NCBI RefSeq assembly: GCF_017498525.1 | Contig: NZ_CP071796.1 | Span: 1-64,000 of the forward strand | Reading direction: 5' to 3' | Source: Ottowia testudinis | Lineage (GTDB): Bacteria > Pseudomonadota > Gammaproteobacteria > Burkholderiales > Burkholderiaceae_C | Length of the DNA stretch: 64,000 bases | Shown here: positions 11,774 through 20,246 of the stretch, piece after piece | Layout: every line of letters starts with the position of its first letter | Numbering within the stretch: the first letter of the stretch is position 1 | The notes under the pieces: model-generated | The model's database searches: none | Seen by the model: the letters and a program-made list of their open reading frames with translations, nothing else | What the model was told of the DNA's origin: nothing | Program-made: the position numbers and the translations under genes

Positions 11774-13227
11774 TTGACCATCACGTTGCGCAGCTCGGTG
11801 TAAAACTCGAAAGAGTGCACGCCGCCTTCGCGCCCGATGCCGGACTGCTTGGAGCCGCCAAACGGCGTGCGCAAGTCGCGCAAAAACCAGCTGTTGATCC
11901 AGCACAGGCCGACTTCGATCTGCTGCGCCATGCGGTTGGCGCGGCCAATGTCTTGCGTATAGATCGACGTGGCCAGGCCGTAGCGATTGGCGTTGACCTT
12001 GGCCAGCACTTCGTCCTCGGCATCAAAGGGGCTGATGTGGCAGCAGGGGCCGAAGATTTCCTCGGTGACCACGGCCGCGGTTTCGGGCAGGCCGGTCCAG
12101 ATGGTGGGCTGCACCCAGCAGCCGTCTTTCAGCGCATCGGGCATGGCCGGCACGCCACCGCCGGTCACGACGGTGGCGCCCTCCTCCCTGGCCTTGTCGT
12201 AGTACGACAGCACCTTCTCTTGATGCTCCTTGCTGATCACCGGGCCGATCTTTGTGTCCTTGTCGAACGGCAGGCCCGGTTTCATGGTCTCGGCTTTGGC
12301 TTTCAGCGCGGCGACGAACTTGTCGAAGATCGGCCGCTCCACATACACGCGCTCGGTGCCCAGGCACACCTGCCCTGCGTTCTCGAAGCACGAGCGGGTG
12401 ACGGTATCGACCGCTACCTGAAAATCGCAGTCGGCGAACACGATGGCGGCGTTCTTGCCGCCCAGCTCCAGCGACACGGGGCGAATGCCGTCGGCGGCGG
12501 CTTTCATGATGGCGGTGCCGGTGCGCGTTTCGCCGGTGAAGGTGATGCCGTTGACGTCGGGGTGCGTGGTCAGAAATTCGCCGGCGGAGTTGGGCCCAAA
12601 ACCGTGCACCACGTTGTACACGCCCTTGGGCATGCCCACCGTGTTCATCACCTCGCCCAGCAGCGTGGCGGTGGCGGGCGTTTCCTCCGACGGCTTGACG
12701 ACCACGGTGTTGCCACAGGCCAAGGCGGGCCCCACTTTCCAGGTCATCAGCAGCAGCGGCAGGTTCCAGGGGCAGATGACGGCGATCACGCCGCGCGGCA
12801 CGCGCACGCCGTAGCTCAGGGCGTTTTTGCCATCGGGCGTGCGCATCTGGAACGACTCGGTCGACATGCTCTTGATGGTGTCGGTGAACACCTGAAAGTT
12901 GGCCGCGCCGCGCGGAATATCGACGTGCGAGGCCAGCGCGTGCGGCTTGCCGGTGTCGGCGATTTCGGCTTGCAGAAAATCGTCGAAGCGGCGGTTGATC
13001 TCCAGCGCCAGCGCGTCCAGCAGCTTGCAGCGCTCGACCACCGACAGCCGGCCCCAGTCGCCCTTGAGCGCGGCCTTGGCCGCGGCGACGGCGGCATCCA
13101 CCTCGGGCTTGCCGGCTTCATGCACCAGGCCGATGACGGAATGGTCGACCGGGTTGCGGTCTTCAAACGTCTTGCCGCTGGCGCTCTTGACGAATTCGCC
13201 GTTGATGAAGTTGAGAAATTCTTTCAT
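11767..13227 (-). CDS. dmpC: 2-hydroxymuconic semialdehyde dehydrogenase
   Basis: NAD-dependent oxidation of 2-hydroxymuconic semialdehyde to 2-hydroxymuconate, the dehydrogenase branch of the meta pathway. The 486-residue protein is an aldehyde dehydrogenase: PWNLPLLLMTWK with Asn155, the general base Glu254 in SLELGGKNA, and the nucleophile Cys288 in FENAGQVCLGTE. The length is normal. The ATG at 13227 has a weak GAGAG site. As dmpD is missing from the operon, this enzyme is the only encoded outlet for the dioxygenase product in the window. Confidence 0.96.
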   Translation of the reverse strand: MKEFLNFINGEFVKSASGKTFEDRNPVDHSVIGLVHEAGKPEVDAAVAAAKAALKGDWGRLSVVERCKLLDALALEINRRFDDFLQAEIADTGKPHALASHVDIPRGAANFQVFTDTIKSMSTESFQMRTPDGKNALSYGVRVPRGVIAVICPWNLPLLLMTWKVGPALACGNTVVVKPSEETPATATLLGEVMNTVGMPKGVYNVVHGFGPNSAGEFLTTHPDVNGITFTGETRTGTAIMKAAADGIRPVSLELGGKNAAIVFADCDFQVAVDTVTRSCFENAGQVCLGTERVYVERPIFDKFVAALKAKAETMKPGLPFDKDTKIGPVISKEHQEKVLSYYDKAREEGATVVTGGGVPAMPDALKDGCWVQPTIWTGLPETAAVVTEEIFGPCCHISPFDAEDEVLAKVNANRYGLATSIYTQDIGRANRMAQQIEVGLCWINSWFLRDLRTPFGGSKQSGIGREGGVHSFEFYTELRNVMVKF

Positions 13228-13278
13228 GCTGCTCTCACTTGCATTGCAGCGCCCGCCGCCACAACGCTTTTTTCACAT

Positions 13279-13713
13279 TCACAAGCCAATGGCATCGATG
13301 CCCGCCTGCGCGCAAATTTCGTCTTGCGCGGCGGAGGCCCCCGAAACGCCAATGCCGCCGATCACTACGCCGCCCTCTTTGATGGGCAAACCACCCGAGA
13401 AAATGACCAGCCTCGGCCGCAGCGGCAGGCCGGCGCGCAACAGCTCGTCGCCGGTGAGCGCGGCCCCCCACTTCGAGGTCGGAAAGCCGAAGCCCGCCGA
13501 GGTGTAAGCCTTGTCAATCGCGATGTCCACCGAATGCAAGAACGCGCCGGGCATGCGCAAAAACGCCGCCAGCACGCCGGATGAATCGCACACAGCGACG
13601 TTGATGCGCAGGCCCAGTTCATCGGCTTTGGCCACCGCCGCACGCACGGCGGTGGAAGCTGCATCCGCGCTAATGACGCGTTGTTCAATGCTGTGGGATT
13701 TCACTGAGGTCAT
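13279..13713 (-). CDS. GlcG/HbpS-like protein (DUF336)
   Basis: Small protein of 144 residues in the GlcG/HbpS family, often annotated heme-binding, whose role in catabolic operons is not settled. Visible features are AVAKADELGLRINVAVCD near the N-terminus, DSSGVLAAFLRMPGA, and the glycine-rich KEGGVVIGGIGVSGA near the C-terminus, which are characteristic. I chose the ATG at 13713 (MTSVKSHSIEQ) because an upstream extension to 13782 would run into a family B repeat. It sits between dmpB and dmpC, a position where DUF336 genes recur in meta-cleavage clusters (from memory). A role in protecting or reactivating the iron dioxygenase is only a guess. Confidence 0.85.
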   Translation of the reverse strand: MTSVKSHSIEQRVISADAASTAVRAAVAKADELGLRINVAVCDSSGVLAAFLRMPGAFLHSVDIAIDKAYTSAGFGFPTSKWGAALTGDELLRAGLPLRPRLVIFSGGLPIKEGGVVIGGIGVSGASAAQDEICAQAGIDAIGL

Positions 13714-13735
13714 GGGTAAAAAATCCTTGTGCGTC

Positions 13736-13825
13736 GTAGATTGGGGTGAGACGCAAACCCTAACAGTCACCGCGGCGGTCATGGGGTACGGGTGTCGGGT
13801 TTGCCTGAGCTCAACGCCAATCTAC
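13736..13825. repeat. Family B inverted-repeat element, copy 2
   Basis: A 90-bp element bounded by GTAGATTGGGGTGAG and CTCAACGCCAATCTAC. It is more diverged than copies 1 and 3. It lies just upstream of the DUF336 gene and 15 bp from copy 3. Confidence 0.75.
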
Positions 13826-13840
13826 ATCCGCATCAAGCAG

Positions 13841-13931
13841 CGTAGGTTGGGATGAGGTACGAACCCCAACAAACGGCGGCGGTGGGCCACCGCCGATCGT
13901 TGGGTTTCGCTCACGCTCAACCCAACCTACG
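13841..13931. repeat. Family B inverted-repeat element, copy 3
   Basis: A 91-bp element with perfect outer arms CGTAGGTTGGG and CCCAACCTACG and inner palindromic sequence (GGCGGTGGGCCACCGCC). It ends three bases before the dmpB stop codon, so its transcript would form a strong hairpin right after dmpB. Confidence 0.85.
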
Positions 13932-13933
13932 TT

Positions 13934-14860
13934 TCAGGTCACCACGCTCAAGAAGGCGTCGTTCAGCTTGCGGTTGTGATAGAAAATCCCCGCCCCAACT
14001 TCATCCCAGGTCCAGGTGATCGGGTTCATGTCGGGGTAATGGTCGTAGCCGCCACAGAAGGTTTCCAGGCGGTTGCCGCTGGGGTCGAAGAAATAGATCG
14101 TGGTGCCGTTGGTGATGCCGTGGCGCGTGGGGCCGACGTCGATCGACACGCGGTTCTTGCTCATGATGTCGGCGGCGCGCAGCACCTGCTCCCAGCTGCC
14201 GAGCTGAAACGACACGTGGTGCAGCTTGTCGTCTTCGCCGTGGCGTACCAAGGCAATGTCGTGCGCCTTGGCGCTGCACGTGAGCCACGTGGCCAAATCG
14301 GTGGTGCCGTCTTCGAGCTTGACGCGCTCCACCAGGGTGAAGCCCAGCACCTTGGTGAACACCTCGCGCGCGCCATCGATGTCGCCGCCGTAGATCAGGC
14401 AGTGATCCAGCCGAATCGGCGTGATGCCGGGGCCGTCGATCACATCCATCTCGGGATTGGTGTAGCCGGTGGCGTTGCCCACGTCTTTTTTCTCGGCGTA
14501 CAGCTCGATGGTGTGGCCGGTCGGGATCTTGAAGCGCACGCGCTCGCCGGTCTCCAGCAGCTCGCCGGCGGGGATGCGCTCGGTCTTGACGCCGTGCGCC
14601 TGCAGCTTCTTGTCCAGGTCGTCAAGCGTGGTCTTGTCGAGCACCTTGTAGCCGAAGAAGTCCATGCCCGCGCGGTCGGCCTGGCGCAGGATGACGCTGT
14701 TGTGGTCGCGCTCGGCGCGGGTCTTGAAATAGACGCGGCCCGAGGCGTCCTTACCCATCGGCACCAGGCCCAGCACGTTCTCGTACCACTTGGCGGATTC
14801 CTCGATGTCCAGCACGCGAATCTGTGCGTGTCCAGGACGCAGTACACCGGTTAAAGCCAT
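13934..14860 (-). CDS. dmpB: Catechol 2,3-dioxygenase
   Basis: Fe(II) extradiol dioxygenase opening catechol to 2-hydroxymuconic semialdehyde. The 308-residue protein has two vicinal-oxygen-chelate domains. Iron ligands are His153 (RLDHCLI), His215 (KLHHVSF) and Glu266 (GNRLETFCGG); second-sphere His200, His247 and Tyr256 are also present, each one residue offset from XylE numbering after the first ligand. The start at 14860 follows AAGGAGA. A family B repeat lies directly after the stop codon. Confidence 0.97.
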   Translation of the reverse strand: MALTGVLRPGHAQIRVLDIEESAKWYENVLGLVPMGKDASGRVYFKTRAERDHNSVILRQADRAGMDFFGYKVLDKTTLDDLDKKLQAHGVKTERIPAGELLETGERVRFKIPTGHTIELYAEKKDVGNATGYTNPEMDVIDGPGITPIRLDHCLIYGGDIDGAREVFTKVLGFTLVERVKLEDGTTDLATWLTCSAKAHDIALVRHGEDDKLHHVSFQLGSWEQVLRAADIMSKNRVSIDVGPTRHGITNGTTIYFFDPSGNRLETFCGGYDHYPDMNPITWTWDEVGAGIFYHNRKLNDAFLSVVT

Positions 14861-14889
14861 GACAAGTCTCCTTTGGTTTTCGGGTTGGG

Positions 14890-15228
14890 TTAAACAGCAG
14901 AAACGGCCGCCGCCTCAGGCAGCGGCCGGCACACATTCTTTTTCATCGCCCCCAGCACCGACAAGTGCAGATCGCTGGTGGGTTTGATGCGGCACGAGAG
15001 CACGCAGCCGGCGGCTTCGTCGGCCTCGCTCACATGCTCTCGGCTCATCACGCGCCGGCTGTAGCTGCCGGCCGTGACTTGCACCTTGCACACGCCGCAG
15101 CCGCCGTTGCGGCAGCCCACGGGAATGCCCTTTTTACCCAGCGCCTCCATGCCTTCGAGCACGCTGCGGTAGTCCACGCAGCGGTAGCTTTCGCCGGTGT
15201 CGTCGATGGTGATGGTGTAGGCCGGCAT
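14890..15228 (-). CDS. dmpQ: Plant-type ferredoxin reactivating catechol 2,3-dioxygenase (DmpQ/XylT)
   Basis: Small [2Fe-2S] ferredoxin of 112 residues, the same length as DmpQ. Family members re-reduce oxidised iron in the extradiol dioxygenase. The cluster cysteines are Cys39, Cys44 and Cys47 (GCRNGGCGVCK) plus Cys79 in VLSC. The ATG at 15228 (MPAYT) was chosen over the TTG one codon upstream because of the GGGAG site. The gap to dmpP (126 bp) holds a GC-rich repeat. Confidence 0.93.
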   Translation of the reverse strand: MPAYTITIDDTGESYRCVDYRSVLEGMEALGKKGIPVGCRNGGCGVCKVQVTAGSYSRRVMSREHVSEADEAAGCVLSCRIKPTSDLHLSVLGAMKKNVCRPLPEAAAVSAV

Positions 15229-15233
15229 CAACG

Positions 15234-15300
15234 CTCCCCCCCGAAGCGACCTGCGGCCGCCTCCCCCTCAAGGGGGCATCGCCAGCGGCCGGGCAAAGCC
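15234..15300. repeat. GC-rich intergenic repeat with short hairpin
   Basis: Between dmpQ and dmpP: CCGAAGCGACCTGCGGCCGC, then CCCCC-TCAA-GGGGG. I associate this type of sequence with intergenic repeats in Comamonadaceae from memory only. There is one copy in this window. It has no U-tract, so a terminator is not supported. Confidence 0.4.
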
Positions 15301-15354
15301 CGCTCCGCGGCGATAGCTGGAAAGGAAATTGCACGCTTCATGCTCATTTCACCG

Positions 15355-16416
15355 TCATATTTTTTTGAACAACGGGCTGCGCACCTGCTGCGCGTCGGCG
15401 GCTGAAATGAATTTTTCGGTGTAAATATCGCGCTCGAACAGGCGGCCTTGCATCAGCGTGGTGATGCAGGCGTCGATCATCAGCGGCGGGCCGCACAGGT
15501 AGGCCTTGTGGCCGCGAAAGTCGTTGTTGAAGTGCGCCTTGGCGGCCTCGTGCACAAACCCCTTGGCCCCCGGCCAGTCGGGGGCATCGCCCGATACGGC
15601 GGCGACATACGTGAAGTTGGGGTGCTGCCGCGCCAACGCCAAGAACTCGTCATGGTGGTACAGCTCGTCGGGACTGCGCGCACCGTTGACCAGCACGATG
15701 GGCCGGTCGCAGCCTTGCGCGAGCAAATCCAGAATCATCGAGCGCGGGCTGGACAAACCCGAGCCCCCCGCCAGAAACAGATAGGCCAGCTTCTCCTGCC
15801 GGTGCGCGCTTTCGCGCACGAAGAATCGCCCATACGGACCCGACAGCTTGACGGTGTCGCCCGCCTTCAGTTGCTGGTGCACCCAGCCCGTCGTCTTGCC
15901 GCCGGGAACGATGCGCACATTGAGCTCGATTTCACCCGCTTGCCGCGGCGCGCTGGCAATAGAGAATGCGCGCGGCGCCGCCTCGCCCGGCATGTGCAGG
16001 CGCACGTACTGCCCGGCCTGGAAGGTCATCGGCTTGTCGAGCTCGATCCACACCCCCTTGATGGTGGGCGTGAGATTTTCGATGCGCGATATCGTGCCTT
16101 CAAAGTCCTCGACGGGCAGGTTTTGCGCGTCTGGCTCCTCCTCGATCTCGGCCTCGATCGTCACATCGGACTGCAAGGTCGCGCAGCAGGCCAAGGCCTG
16201 TCCTTCGTCGCGCTCGTAGTCCATCAAGGCGAAGGTGCTGGCTTCGCCGTGGTCGATTTCGCCGTCGGTCACGCGAATCTTGCAGGTGGCGCACAGGCCG
16301 TGACAGCAGGCGTGCGGCAGATAGATGCCGGCGCGCAGCGAGGCATCGAGAATGGTCTGGCCATCCTCGACCTCCAGCACCTGGCCCAGCGGTTCAATGG
16401 TGAGCTGATGGCTCAT
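15355..16416 (-). CDS. dmpP: Phenol hydroxylase reductase component P5
   Basis: NADH-oxidising iron-sulfur flavoprotein passing electrons to the diiron hydroxylase. The 353-residue length equals DmpP. Order of domains: N-terminal plant-type [2Fe-2S] domain with Cys37, Cys42, Cys45 (HACCHGLCATCK) and a fourth Cys near 77, FAD domain (YVRLHMPGEAAPRAFSIAS), then an NAD domain (LFLAGGSGLSSPRSMI; CGPPLMIDA). The start at 16416 (MSHQLTIEP) was chosen because the longer frame opens with a non-ATG codon and has no ribosome site. A family A repeat lies between it and dmpO. Confidence 0.95.
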   Translation of the reverse strand: MSHQLTIEPLGQVLEVEDGQTILDASLRAGIYLPHACCHGLCATCKIRVTDGEIDHGEASTFALMDYERDEGQALACCATLQSDVTIEAEIEEEPDAQNLPVEDFEGTISRIENLTPTIKGVWIELDKPMTFQAGQYVRLHMPGEAAPRAFSIASAPRQAGEIELNVRIVPGGKTTGWVHQQLKAGDTVKLSGPYGRFFVRESAHRQEKLAYLFLAGGSGLSSPRSMILDLLAQGCDRPIVLVNGARSPDELYHHDEFLALARQHPNFTYVAAVSGDAPDWPGAKGFVHEAAKAHFNNDFRGHKAYLCGPPLMIDACITTLMQGRLFERDIYTEKFISAADAQQVRSPLFKKI

Positions 16417-16432
16417 GGCGTTGCTTCGCAAT

Positions 16433-16484
16433 CAATAGCTGCTTGCGCTTTATCCGCAAGCGCAAGCAGCACATTTCATCTAAA
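16433..16484 (+). repeat. Family A dispersed palindrome, copy 5
   Basis: Near-consensus copy (CAATAGCTGCTTGCGCTT, arm GCAAGCGC, tail ACATTTCATCTAAAA) in the dmpO-dmpP gap. Confidence 0.8.
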
Positions 16485-16502
16485 AGTCGATCCTGGATTT
16501 GG

Positions 16503-16859
16503 TCAGAACGCCGAGCCCTTCAAGCCCGTCAGCCCCGGGGTGCGAAACCGGATCACATCCTTGTGGCCCAGGCCGTTGTCGGCCAGCGACTTGTCCATGT
16601 CGGGCTTCCACGGCTGGCCGGACTTGAACCACTCGGCCTTGTCCCAGTCGATCCTGGCGAAGTCGGGATGCGCGCCAAAAATGCCCTGAAACGCGCCCTG
16701 GCACATGTCGGCGAACTTCAGCGTGGGCGGGAACGGCACCGCGAACGGGGCGCAGAACATCTTGTGGTCTTCCCATGCGAAGAACAGCAGCGGCGCGGGA
16801 AATTTGTCCGCCGTGTCCTTGGGGGCGAACTCGTAGGCGCCGATTGCAGCAACAGCCAT
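16503..16859 (-). CDS. dmpO: Phenol hydroxylase component P4
   Basis: Small subunit (gamma) of the phenol hydroxylase oxygenase, 118 residues, matching DmpO in size. It carries the typical YEFAPKDTADKFPAPLLFF and WEDHKMFCAPFAVP segments. The ATG at 16859 (MAVAAIGAYEF) follows GAGGAG and was preferred to a longer frame beginning inside the end of dmpN. The gene starts 26 bp after dmpN. Confidence 0.94.
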   Translation of the reverse strand: MAVAAIGAYEFAPKDTADKFPAPLLFFAWEDHKMFCAPFAVPFPPTLKFADMCQGAFQGIFGAHPDFARIDWDKAEWFKSGQPWKPDMDKSLADNGLGHKDVIRFRTPGLTGLKGSAF

Positions 16860-16885
16860 TTGAATGTCTCCTCGTGGTTCGTGGT

Positions 16886-18433
16886 TCAGTTGCCGGTGGC
16901 TTGTTGGCGCCACTGCTCGAAGTTCTTCTTGTCGGGCGAATCGGCGTAGTCCAGGTTGTCCTGACCCCAGGTCATCTTGTACCAACGCAGCACCTCGGCC
17001 AGCGGGTTGAAGTCGGGCTTCGTGGGGTCGGCGTCGGGGCAGAAGCAGTTGCCCTGATAGATCTGCTGCACCGGCAGCCAGCTTTGCACGTACTTCTCGG
17101 GTTCGTGGTCGAAGATGCTCTTGCAGCCGTCGGAGCAGGTGTGGTATTTCTCGCCCTTGTATTCGCTCTCGCGGTAGGCGATTTTTGTCGGGTCATCGGG
17201 CTCGGTGAAGAACATCGGCACCTGGCAGACGTTGCACAGCATGGGCAGCGTGCCGTTGTAGAAACGCCGGCCCTCCTTCTGCTCGGCCGCGTAGTGCTCC
17301 CACAGCGGGCGGTAGTACTTGTCGAAGGTGTCGGGGTACTTGGACGACAGCCACTTCATGTCGGCCTCGCTGGGCGCCCAGGTGTGGAAGGGAGCGGCGG
17401 CGCCGTAGTTGTAGAACACGTTCCACGCCTGGTGGCTCAGGTGGTCCTTGTCCTTGCAGGCCTGCTCCCACCCCTTGGGCACCTTGATGCCGTAGCGCGC
17501 CAAGTCGGCGAACAGGGCGCCGCCGTTCTCCTCGGCGTAGATTTCCCACGCTTCCTTCCAGCTCATCACGCGCTTGGGCAGCATGTAGTCCATCATCATG
17601 GCGACCAGCGTCAGCACGCGGTAGCCGCGCCAGAACCATTTGTCGATCCAGCGTTGAACAATCGGCAGGTTGTCCGGGTCTTGCTCAAGAATGAACTTGA
17701 TCACCTCCAGCCCCAGCGTCATGTGGCGCGCCTCGTCGGACTGCGCGCTGAAGCCGAAGGCCATGGCGCCCATGTCGCCGTTGTAGGCCGCGCCCGAGAT
17801 GAAGGGCACGAACAGCAGATTGGTCAGCACGTATTCAAACGCGAAGCCGATCGCCACCATGAACTCGAACGGGCCGGCGCTCACTGCGTCGTCGAAGAAC
17901 GACTTGGGCACACTCAGGTACCACACGCGGTCGTGCTGATGGCGCCAGTTCTGGAAGCCGTTGTAGTGCTTGTTGTAGTTCGAGAGACTGTGGATCTGCG
18001 TCTGCGCGTGGCGGATTTCGTCCAGGCTTTGCATCAGACAGGCCACGCGCGGGCCGGGGCCGGCCAGCTGGCGCCCCACGTGGGCAAAGCCGCGGTGCGC
18101 CATGTATTCGAGCGGTGACACGCCCGTGAGGAACAGCTTCAGCGTGTTGATGTAACGCGCATCGGTCACGCCCAGATGGCCGTTGTTCTGCGTGAAGGCG
18201 TCGATGATGGCGTAGAGCTTGCGCTCTTTTTCGGCCTGGTATTTCCAGTACGAATCCATCGTCATGCGGAACGGGTCCTCGAACTTGTTCCAGTCGTGGA
18301 TCTTGATGCCCTCGTACTCGGTGTACGGAAACACGTCTTTCACCGCCTGGTAGGTGGGCGTCCAGGCCAGGTCGCGCGTCAGCAGGTTGTAGCGCTCTTT
18401 CAGGCCCAGCTTCTTGTTGACTTTCATGTCCAT
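16886..18433 (-). CDS. dmpN: Phenol hydroxylase large oxygenase subunit P3
   Basis: Catalytic alpha subunit of the bacterial multicomponent (diiron) phenol hydroxylase, converting phenol to catechol. In the 515-residue protein the four-helix diiron ligands are visible: Glu109 (PLEYMAH), Glu139 and His142 (DEIRHAQ), Glu200 (FAFEYVL), Glu234 and His237 (DEARHMT). C-terminal cysteine-containing motif (CNVCQVP ... CSDGC) is typical of the group. The start at 18433 lies 8 bases after AGGAG; a second Met two codons later is possible. Confidence 0.97.
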   Translation of the reverse strand: MDMKVNKKLGLKERYNLLTRDLAWTPTYQAVKDVFPYTEYEGIKIHDWNKFEDPFRMTMDSYWKYQAEKERKLYAIIDAFTQNNGHLGVTDARYINTLKLFLTGVSPLEYMAHRGFAHVGRQLAGPGPRVACLMQSLDEIRHAQTQIHSLSNYNKHYNGFQNWRHQHDRVWYLSVPKSFFDDAVSAGPFEFMVAIGFAFEYVLTNLLFVPFISGAAYNGDMGAMAFGFSAQSDEARHMTLGLEVIKFILEQDPDNLPIVQRWIDKWFWRGYRVLTLVAMMMDYMLPKRVMSWKEAWEIYAEENGGALFADLARYGIKVPKGWEQACKDKDHLSHQAWNVFYNYGAAAPFHTWAPSEADMKWLSSKYPDTFDKYYRPLWEHYAAEQKEGRRFYNGTLPMLCNVCQVPMFFTEPDDPTKIAYRESEYKGEKYHTCSDGCKSIFDHEPEKYVQSWLPVQQIYQGNCFCPDADPTKPDFNPLAEVLRWYKMTWGQDNLDYADSPDKKNFEQWRQQATGN

Positions 18434-18452
18434 GGTGTTTGTCTCCTAATGT

Positions 18453-18722
18453 TCAATGGGCCCAGCTGAGCACGAACTCATCGTCGGTCTCGTCGATGTG
18501 GCCGGTGAGCGTGATCAGGTTGATGTGCAGCTCCTGCAGGTCGAAGTCGCGGCCCATTTCTTCCTCGACGGTGCTTTTCTTGATCACCAGCCGGTCGGGC
18601 ACGTCGATCTTGACCATGGCCGGCTGCTCGTTGACGATGGCGCCCGGGTTGTCGGCCACGATAGCGTTGACGATGCTGCGCGTTTCCTCGTTCTTCTGCA
18701 GCGCGATGAAGACGTTCGACAT
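18453..18722 (-). CDS. dmpM: Phenol hydroxylase regulatory component P2
   Basis: Cofactorless effector protein (89 residues) that binds the oxygenase and tunes turnover. The sequence starts MSNVFIALQKNEETRSIV and contains the family's KIDVPDRLVI core. A good GAGGAA ribosome site precedes the ATG at 18722. It is placed between the two large oxygenase subunits, as in dmpKLMNOP. Confidence 0.95.
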   Translation of the reverse strand: MSNVFIALQKNEETRSIVNAIVADNPGAIVNEQPAMVKIDVPDRLVIKKSTVEEEMGRDFDLQELHINLITLTGHIDETDDEFVLSWAH

Positions 18723-18752
18723 GGGGTGTTCCTCAAGTGGGTGGTGGCCGCG

Positions 18753-19745
18753 TCAAACCGCCAGGCCGGACTTGCTCATGCGCGCGTCAAGCGCGGCGGT
18801 GCAGCGCTCCAGCGCGGCCGGCGCGCCATCGCCCAGCGCGATACCGGCCACCGGGCCCAGCGCTTCGATGGCGCGGGCGCGCCAGTCGGCGTACCACTTG
18901 GACAGCAGCTGCTGGTTGCCGGCGCTTTCGGCGGCGGTGGTCTTGACGACGGCATCCACCCACTTGCAGGCGTCGGCGAACCACTCGGTCTGAAAGCGCG
19001 TCAGCATCGACACCGTGGGGCCGGCCTTGTCGGACAGGGCCGTGTCCGCTTCCTTGTAGGCCAGCGGAAACAGCAGGCCGTCGAGCACCACGTTCTGCGC
19101 CACGAACAGCTCGAACCAGTCCTTGACCACCCAGCTGTCCTCGACCATGCGGCGCAGCCCCTGCCAGGCCGGCGCCTCCAGCCAGGCGTGCTTGGCCGCC
19201 TCCAGATCGCCCGGGTTGCCCAGCAGCAGGCCCAGGCGGCTCAGGTATTGAGCGATGCCCAGCTGGTCCATCGACGCATACAGGCAAGGCTGCGTGATGG
19301 CGGTGCCGTAGCCGTAGGCGCACTGGTAGGCGCCGTTCATGTTGGCGCCCCAGGCCACGTGGCGCAGCGGCACGTAAAAGTCGAGCGCGGTGCGGCGCGC
19401 GGCGTCGTCGTATTTGTCGGCCAGGCCGCGCGTTTCGACGAAGTCGAAGTCGGCCTCGGCCGTTTCCTGCATGCGGGCGCGCGCCTGGGTGTAGGTGCCG
19501 TAGTACAGCTGGCGCGGGTCCTTCAGCGCGTACCAGTCCTTCATCACGATGCCGGTCCGCGTGGCGTCGAACAACTCGTGCGCCGGGTCCCAGGTGGGGC
19601 GGTAATGAAAGTTGTCCTTGGCCTGCACGTCCATCGTTGCCTCGATGTAGCGCGAGGCGGCCTTGTCGCCGCCCTGGCGGTCGGCGATGTGCTGGTAGGT
19701 CTGCCGCAGCGGCGTGATGCTGACGGTTCTGAGGTCGATCTGCAT
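18753..19745 (-). CDS. dmpL: Phenol hydroxylase oxygenase subunit P1
   Basis: Beta subunit of the phenol hydroxylase oxygenase (330 residues), structurally related to the alpha subunit but without the diiron ligands. It begins MQIDLRTVSITPLRQTYQHI, a recognisable family start, and has the conserved HVAWGANMNGAYQCAYGYG segment. The ATG at 19745 follows AAGGAGA. It lies 42 bp downstream of dmpK. Confidence 0.96.
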   Translation of the reverse strand: MQIDLRTVSITPLRQTYQHIADRQGGDKAASRYIEATMDVQAKDNFHYRPTWDPAHELFDATRTGIVMKDWYALKDPRQLYYGTYTQARARMQETAEADFDFVETRGLADKYDDAARRTALDFYVPLRHVAWGANMNGAYQCAYGYGTAITQPCLYASMDQLGIAQYLSRLGLLLGNPGDLEAAKHAWLEAPAWQGLRRMVEDSWVVKDWFELFVAQNVVLDGLLFPLAYKEADTALSDKAGPTVSMLTRFQTEWFADACKWVDAVVKTTAAESAGNQQLLSKWYADWRARAIEALGPVAGIALGDGAPAALERCTAALDARMSKSGLAV

Positions 19746-19787
19746 GGGTTTTTGTCTCCTTTGAATGCTTGTGCGGGGGTCACGCCG

Positions 19788-20081
19788 TCAGGGCTCGTGA
19801 CGGAAGTGCTGTTCACGGGCGGCGCGCAGGCTCCAGTCCCATTCGTGCTCGGTGCTGCCGGCCTCGTGGTCGGCCAGTGGCCCGTGCGTGGGCACCACGC
19901 CCTGGGCGGCACAGAAGTCGTCGAACTGCGCGCGCGGCATCACCATCTCGACGAACAGGCCGGGCTCGCCCACGGCAAACTCGAACTCGACCATGCCGTT
20001 GGCGCGCTCCTGCAGCACACGAACGAAGCGGCGCGCGACGTTCCAGTCGGCTGGCGTATCGGGCGCGGGGGCGTCGGTCAT
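19788..20081 (-). CDS. dmpK: Phenol hydroxylase assembly component P0
   Basis: Small protein (97 residues) of the DmpK family, thought to help assemble the active oxygenase rather than catalyse. The match is in RRFVRVLQERANGMVEFEFA and VEMVMPRAQFDDFC. It is the first gene of the operon. There is no Shine-Dalgarno sequence before the ATG at 20081, and the best sigma-54 promoter would start transcription within a few bases of it, so translation may be leaderless or the true promoter lies elsewhere. No later Met preserves the conserved core. Confidence 0.9.
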   Translation of the reverse strand: MTDAPAPDTPADWNVARRFVRVLQERANGMVEFEFAVGEPGLFVEMVMPRAQFDDFCAAQGVVPTHGPLADHEAGSTEHEWDWSLRAAREQHFRHEP

Positions 20082-20092
20082 GCCATTGGCGT

Positions 20093-20108
20093 TGCACGGG
20101 CCATGCCA
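20093..20108 (-). promoter_or_regulatory. Candidate sigma-54 (-24/-12) promoter of the phenol operon
   Basis: Read on the minus strand: TGGCATGGCCCGTGCA. The GG and GC elements are spaced exactly as in the sigma-54 consensus, with TGGCA complete and TGCA for TTGCA. It is the best such match in 20082-20354 and lies downstream of two palindromes suited to a DmpR-type activator. Its weak point is distance: the start site would fall at about 20082, next to the dmpK ATG. Confidence 0.5.
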
Positions 20109-20140
20109 CCGAGGCCCGAATTCGCGAAAATCTCGATAAT

Positions 20141-20158
20141 TTCAGGGTATTCCCTGAA
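20141..20158. promoter_or_regulatory. Palindrome between UAS and promoter
   Basis: TTCAGGG-TATT-CCCTGAA, perfect 7-bp arms, about 60 bp upstream of the candidate operon start. It could bind a second regulator (the adjacent GntR protein is one candidate) or be chance; no known operator consensus is matched. Confidence 0.35.
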
Positions 20159-20246
20159 CCGCAGGCCGCCGATTGGCCCGCTTTGCGACGCTGTCACCCG
20201 CACCGCGTGGGTTTCTTCGGTTTATATTGCGCTGCAGCATGCTTTT

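Noticed and set aside
13279-13713. The small gene between dmpB and dmpC as a remnant of dmpD
   Set aside because: Its sequence is a complete GlcG/HbpS-like protein and has no alpha/beta-hydrolase nucleophile elbow.
15263-15276. CCCCC-TCAA-GGGGG after dmpP as a terminator
   Set aside because: There is no U-tract and downstream dmpQ and dmpB are needed in the same pathway; listed only as a repeat.
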